A stretch of DNA of 7,725 bases from JAZKFT01 sp043760535 (GTDB lineage: Bacteria > Bacteroidota > Bacteroidia > Chitinophagales > Chitinophagaceae), in contig JAYUOV010000325.1 of assembly GCA_043760535.1 (NCBI GenBank), positions 1 through 7,725 of the forward strand. The letters are read 5' to 3'. Shown here piece by piece: positions 4,762 through 7,725 of the stretch. A program made the translations under genes and the position numbers. The stretch's first letter is position 1. Every line of letters begins with the position of its first letter. The notes under the pieces were generated by a model. The model was not told where the DNA came from and searched no databases. It saw nothing but the letters and a program-made list of their open reading frames with translations.

Positions 4762-7383
4762 TTAAATCTTATCCTCATCCTCCTTCAGCTTCTTAATCAG
4801 ATCCAGCGCCTCGGCTACCACATCGCACATAATGGTAATGAGGCTGCCGGGTTTGGCGGTGTTATAGGCATGCATGATGGCCTCTTTTTCTTTGTAAATA
4901 ATGGTAACGGGAATGTCGGTTTTCTTAGTTTCATTGATGCCTTCTACCAGCAGGTTTACGATGGCTTCGGCGGTGCGGCCACGCAGGTTTTTATCCTGGC
5001 GGATAATGATTTCGTCGAAGCAATTACCACTGATGCGGCCCAGTTCTTTAATGTCTTCATCACGCCGGTCGCCGGTACCGCTGATGATGCCCACTTTCGG
5101 GCTACCCTCCATTTTGCTAATAAAATCGCAAAGCAGGTTAAGGCCGGCAGGGTTGTGGGCAAAATCTACCAGGAACTGGAAATGCTTAAACTGGAACAGG
5201 TTGAGGCGGCCCGGTGTTTGGGCGGCTGTTGGCACAAATGTTTGCAGGGCCAGCTTGATATCTTCAATTTTTATTTTGCGGTACAGGTAGCTGCCTAGCA
5301 CAGCAGGCAGGCAGTTCATTACATTGTGTAATGCTTTACCACCGTAGGTAACAGGTATCTCGGTTACTTTTTCTATCCGTATTTTCCAGGTGCCTTTCAT
5401 AATGGTGATATAGCCATTTTCGAAAACGGCTGCGTAGCCACCACCTGCACAATGGGCTTTGATGCGTGGGTTATTTTCGTCCATGCTAAAGAAAGCCACA
5501 TTGCAATCGAGGCCCTTACGCATGTTATATACAAGGTCGTCGTCGGCATTTAAAATGGCATAGCCGTGTTTAAAAACAGTTTCTGGCACCACGGCTTTTA
5601 CCTTGGCCATGCTTTCTAAATCGCTAATGCCACCTAGGCCAAGATGGTCGGCACTAACATTGGTAACAATTGCCACATCACAGTTTTGAAAAGCCAGTCC
5701 ATTTTTTAAAATACCACCTCTTGCACATTCCAGCACTGCAAAATCCACGGTTGGGTCCTTAAGTACAAACTGAGAGGAGAGGGGGCCGGTGCAGTCGCCC
5801 TTCATCAGCATTTGGTTTTGGATGTACACACCATCACTTGTAGTAAAGCCCACTTTGTAACCAGCGGTTTTGGCAATATGAGCCGTGAGTCTTGTAGTAG
5901 TGGTTTTACCATTGGTGCCGGTAATGGCAATAATGGGTATGCGGCCTACGCTTCCCAGTGGGAAAAGCATGTCTATCACCGGCTCAGCCACATTGCGGCC
6001 GAGTCCTTCACTTGGGTCTATATGCATCCGGAAACCGGGTGCTGCATTTACTTCCAGTATGGCACCACCGTTTTCGGTTACGGGTGTTCGTAGGTCTTTG
6101 GCCATAATGTCGATGCCGCAGATATCGAGGCCTATGATTTTTGAAATGCGTTCGCACATGAACACATTGGCAGGATGCACTTCGTCGGTAACATCTGTGC
6201 TTGTGCCGCCGGTGCTGAGGTTGGCAGTGGTTTTAAGCAGCACCAGTTCACCTTTTGATGGTACTGTTTCCAGGGTATAACCTACTTCTTCCAGCATCTT
6301 CATGGTGCTGCCATCTACGGTAATTTGCGTCAATACTTTTTCATGACCATAGCCTCGGCGTGGGTCTTTATTGGTTTCGTCTATTAGCCACTGAATGGTG
6401 TTTTCGCCATCACCGGTAACGGCTGCTGGTGTACGCAGGGCAGCACATATAAATTTATTGTTGATGACCAGAATCCTGAAATCAAAGCCGGTGATAAAAC
6501 GTTCAACGATGACACTGCGGCCATATACTTTAGCGGCTTCCAAAGCTTTTACTGCCTGCTCCCAGTTGGTGATATTGGTGGTGTTTCCTTTACCATGATT
6601 ACCATCTATCGGTTTAATTACCAACGGGTAACCATATTTATCAATGGCTTCCTGAAGGCCTGCTTCGGTGCGGATAACCGTACCTCTCGGAACTGGTATT
6701 TCGGCATCGCCTAAAAGGTTTTTGGTTTCTTCTTTATCGCAGGCAATGTCAACAGCAATATTGCTAGTAGTGCTGGCAATAGTAGCCCTTATTCTTTTTT
6801 GATGAATACCATAGCCGAGCTGTACCAATGACTGTTTATTAAGCCTGATATAGGGGATGCCACGTTTGGCGGCTTCTTCTACGATGCAGCCAGTGCTTGG
6901 GCCCAGGCGAGTGTCTTCTCGTATTTCTCTAAGTTGCTGTATGTCATCATCGAGGTTATAAGGTATATCTTCTACCAATGCCTTTGCCACACGTACGGCA
7001 GCTTTGGCGGCGTAAACGCCTGCATCTTCCTCCATATAGCTAAACACTACGTAGTATTCGCCTTCTTTGCCTGTGCCACGGGTACGGCCAAAGCCGGTAT
7101 CCATACCTGCAAGGGTCTGCATTTCGAGGGCTATGTGTTCTATCACATGGCCCATCCATGTGCCTTCGTCTATACGCATAAAAAAGCCACCTCGTACACT
7201 TTCGCTACAGCGGTGCTCTATCATAGTGGGAAACATGTTTTCGAGCCTTTGCCTGAAACCTGGTATTTCGTTAGTGGGCTTTTGTTCCAGATCTTCGAGG
7301 TCGAGTTTTAACTGTATCAGTTTGTTGCGTCGAACGCTCCAATAATTTGGGCCACGTAGAATTTTAATTTCAATGATTTGCAT
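4762..7383 (-). CDS. cphA: Cyanophycin synthetase (CphA1 type)
   Basis: An 873-residue cytoplasmic enzyme, full length for the family, that builds cyanophycin, a nitrogen-storage polymer with an aspartate backbone and arginine side chains, using ATP. The N domain (about 1-160) carries HVIEH at 79-83, the HxxEH motif of the primer-trimming site described in some cyanophycin synthetases. The ATP-grasp part (about 161-475) adds aspartate and shows YPLVIKPIDGNHGKG (252-266) and ENGGAILEVNAAPG (437-450). The Mur-ligase-like part (about 484-873) adds arginine: P-loop GTNGKTTTTR (489-498), ARGGIL (554-559), NVSADHLG (575-582), HNVMN (686-690), DFAHNP (740-745) and GTGDRRDEDI (769-778). The intact Mur P-loop argues against the CphA2 type, which has lost that site. 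The ATG at 7383 gives the usual N-terminus. The gene stands alone: no cyanophycinase (cphB) is adjacent on either side in the window, and no perfect -7 box was found upstream. Confidence 0.97.
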   Translation of the reverse strand: MQIIEIKILRGPNYWSVRRNKLIQLKLDLEDLEQKPTNEIPGFRQRLENMFPTMIEHRCSESVRGGFFMRIDEGTWMGHVIEHIALEMQTLAGMDTGFGRTRGTGKEGEYYVVFSYMEEDAGVYAAKAAVRVAKALVEDIPYNLDDDIQQLREIREDTRLGPSTGCIVEEAAKRGIPYIRLNKQSLVQLGYGIHQKRIRATIASTTSNIAVDIACDKEETKNLLGDAEIPVPRGTVIRTEAGLQEAIDKYGYPLVIKPIDGNHGKGNTTNITNWEQAVKALEAAKVYGRSVIVERFITGFDFRILVINNKFICAALRTPAAVTGDGENTIQWLIDETNKDPRRGYGHEKVLTQITVDGSTMKMLEEVGYTLETVPSKGELVLLKTTANLSTGGTSTDVTDEVHPANVFMCERISKIIGLDICGIDIMAKDLRTPVTENGGAILEVNAAPGFRMHIDPSEGLGRNVAEPVIDMLFPLGSVGRIPIIAITGTNGKTTTTRLTAHIAKTAGYKVGFTTSDGVYIQNQMLMKGDCTGPLSSQFVLKDPTVDFAVLECARGGILKNGLAFQNCDVAIVTNVSADHLGLGGISDLESMAKVKAVVPETVFKHGYAILNADDDLVYNMRKGLDCNVAFFSMDENNPRIKAHCAGGGYAAVFENGYITIMKGTWKIRIEKVTEIPVTYGGKALHNVMNCLPAVLGSYLYRKIKIEDIKLALQTFVPTAAQTPGRLNLFQFKHFQFLVDFAHNPAGLNLLCDFISKMEGSPKVGIISGTGDRRDEDIKELGRISGNCFDEIIIRQDKNLRGRTAEAIVNLLVEGINETKKTDIPVTIIYKEKEAIMHAYNTAKPGSLITIMCDVVAEALDLIKKLKEDEDKI

Positions 7384-7659
7384 AGTAGTTGGTTTTTGGT
7401 GGTTTGTCTGAACTAGGATTTTAGTGGATTATTTGGTGTAGAAGGAAACGAATACCATCGGTAAAAAGAATCTCCTTTTTATTCACTCAAATCATGGTTC
7501 ATACTATTATTTTTCATCAACATGGAAAATAGGGAATTTTTGCATTGGGGTCAATAATTTAGTTTTTCAATTTTTAAAAACAGTGCTGAAGTACGGTCAT
7601 TAAAAAAGTGTTTATTTAGGCGTGTTTGAAAATATATTTTTCTTAAATACCTTGAACCA

Positions 7660-7667
7660 TATATTTG
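7660..7667 (+). promoter_or_regulatory. -7 promoter box of the tRNA-Ala gene (TATATTTG)
   Basis: TATATTTG is a perfect TAnnTTTG match ending 10 bp before the first base of the tRNA, a normal distance for a short 5' leader. The -33 region is T-rich without a TTG at the ideal place. The rest of the 7384-7677 gap shows only A+T-rich DNA and the cphA leader. Confidence 0.6.
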
Positions 7668-7677
7668 CAAACCCGAA

Positions 7678-7725
<48 letters not shown>

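Noticed and set aside
4870..7345. Several plus-strand frames of 67-142 codons opposite cphA
   Set aside because: They run antisense to a clearly real, full-length cphA and show no domains; they are shadows of its codon usage.

Overview
The window looks like chromosomal DNA of a member of the Bacteroidota. The evidence is perfect or near-perfect Bacteroidota-type -7 promoter boxes (TAnnTTTG), start codons without Shine-Dalgarno sequences, A+T-rich intergenic DNA, and protein sequences that read like this phylum (cyanophycin synthetase, M13 peptidase, AmpG-like MFS). A family such as Chitinophagaceae is a guess.

Layout. Positions 1-31 hold a possible start of a minus-strand gene that leaves the window. 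A lone plus-strand AAA/ABC-like ATPase (241-1029) converges on a minus-strand 12-TM MFS transporter (1099-2322, AmpG/PAT-like). Upstream of the MFS gene lies about 300 bp of non-coding DNA (about 2346-2650) with several hairpins and an unusual set of mutually exclusive complementary blocks. It looks like a structured RNA or the relic of a repeat element. Directly after it comes a decapitated 3' fragment of an M13 (neprilysin/PepO-like) metallopeptidase gene (about 2644-3045).

The centre (3061-4714) is a repeat-rich accessory patch. A 136-bp element with perfect 12-bp terminal inverted repeats occurs three times (3061-3196, 4236-4371, 4475-4610), and a damaged fourth copy sits at 4178-4235. 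The last two full copies belong to a tandem pair of about 240-bp units. Between the repeats sits a minus-strand toxin-antitoxin-like pair: a HigB/RelE-like toxin (3586-3963, with its reading frame continuing upstream) followed by an XRE-type HTH antitoxin (3246-3575). Two 16-bp palindromes spaced exactly 30 bp apart abut a perfect -7 box, a classic autoregulated TA promoter. The toxin frame has no ATG, GTG or TTG at the expected N-terminus, so it uses a rare start, is N-terminally shortened, or is decaying.

The right half is a complete minus-strand cyanophycin synthetase gene, cphA (4762-7383), with a good intrinsic terminator (4726-4747). It appears to have all three expected active sites: HxxEH in the N domain, ATP-grasp, and Mur-ligase-like. 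No cyanophycinase gene is adjacent. The window ends inside a plus-strand tRNA-Ala(GGC) preceded by a perfect -7 box.

No clearly new multi-gene system is evident. The parts most worth checking are the structured element upstream of the MFS gene, the terminal-inverted-repeat family, and the TA operator with its missing start codon.
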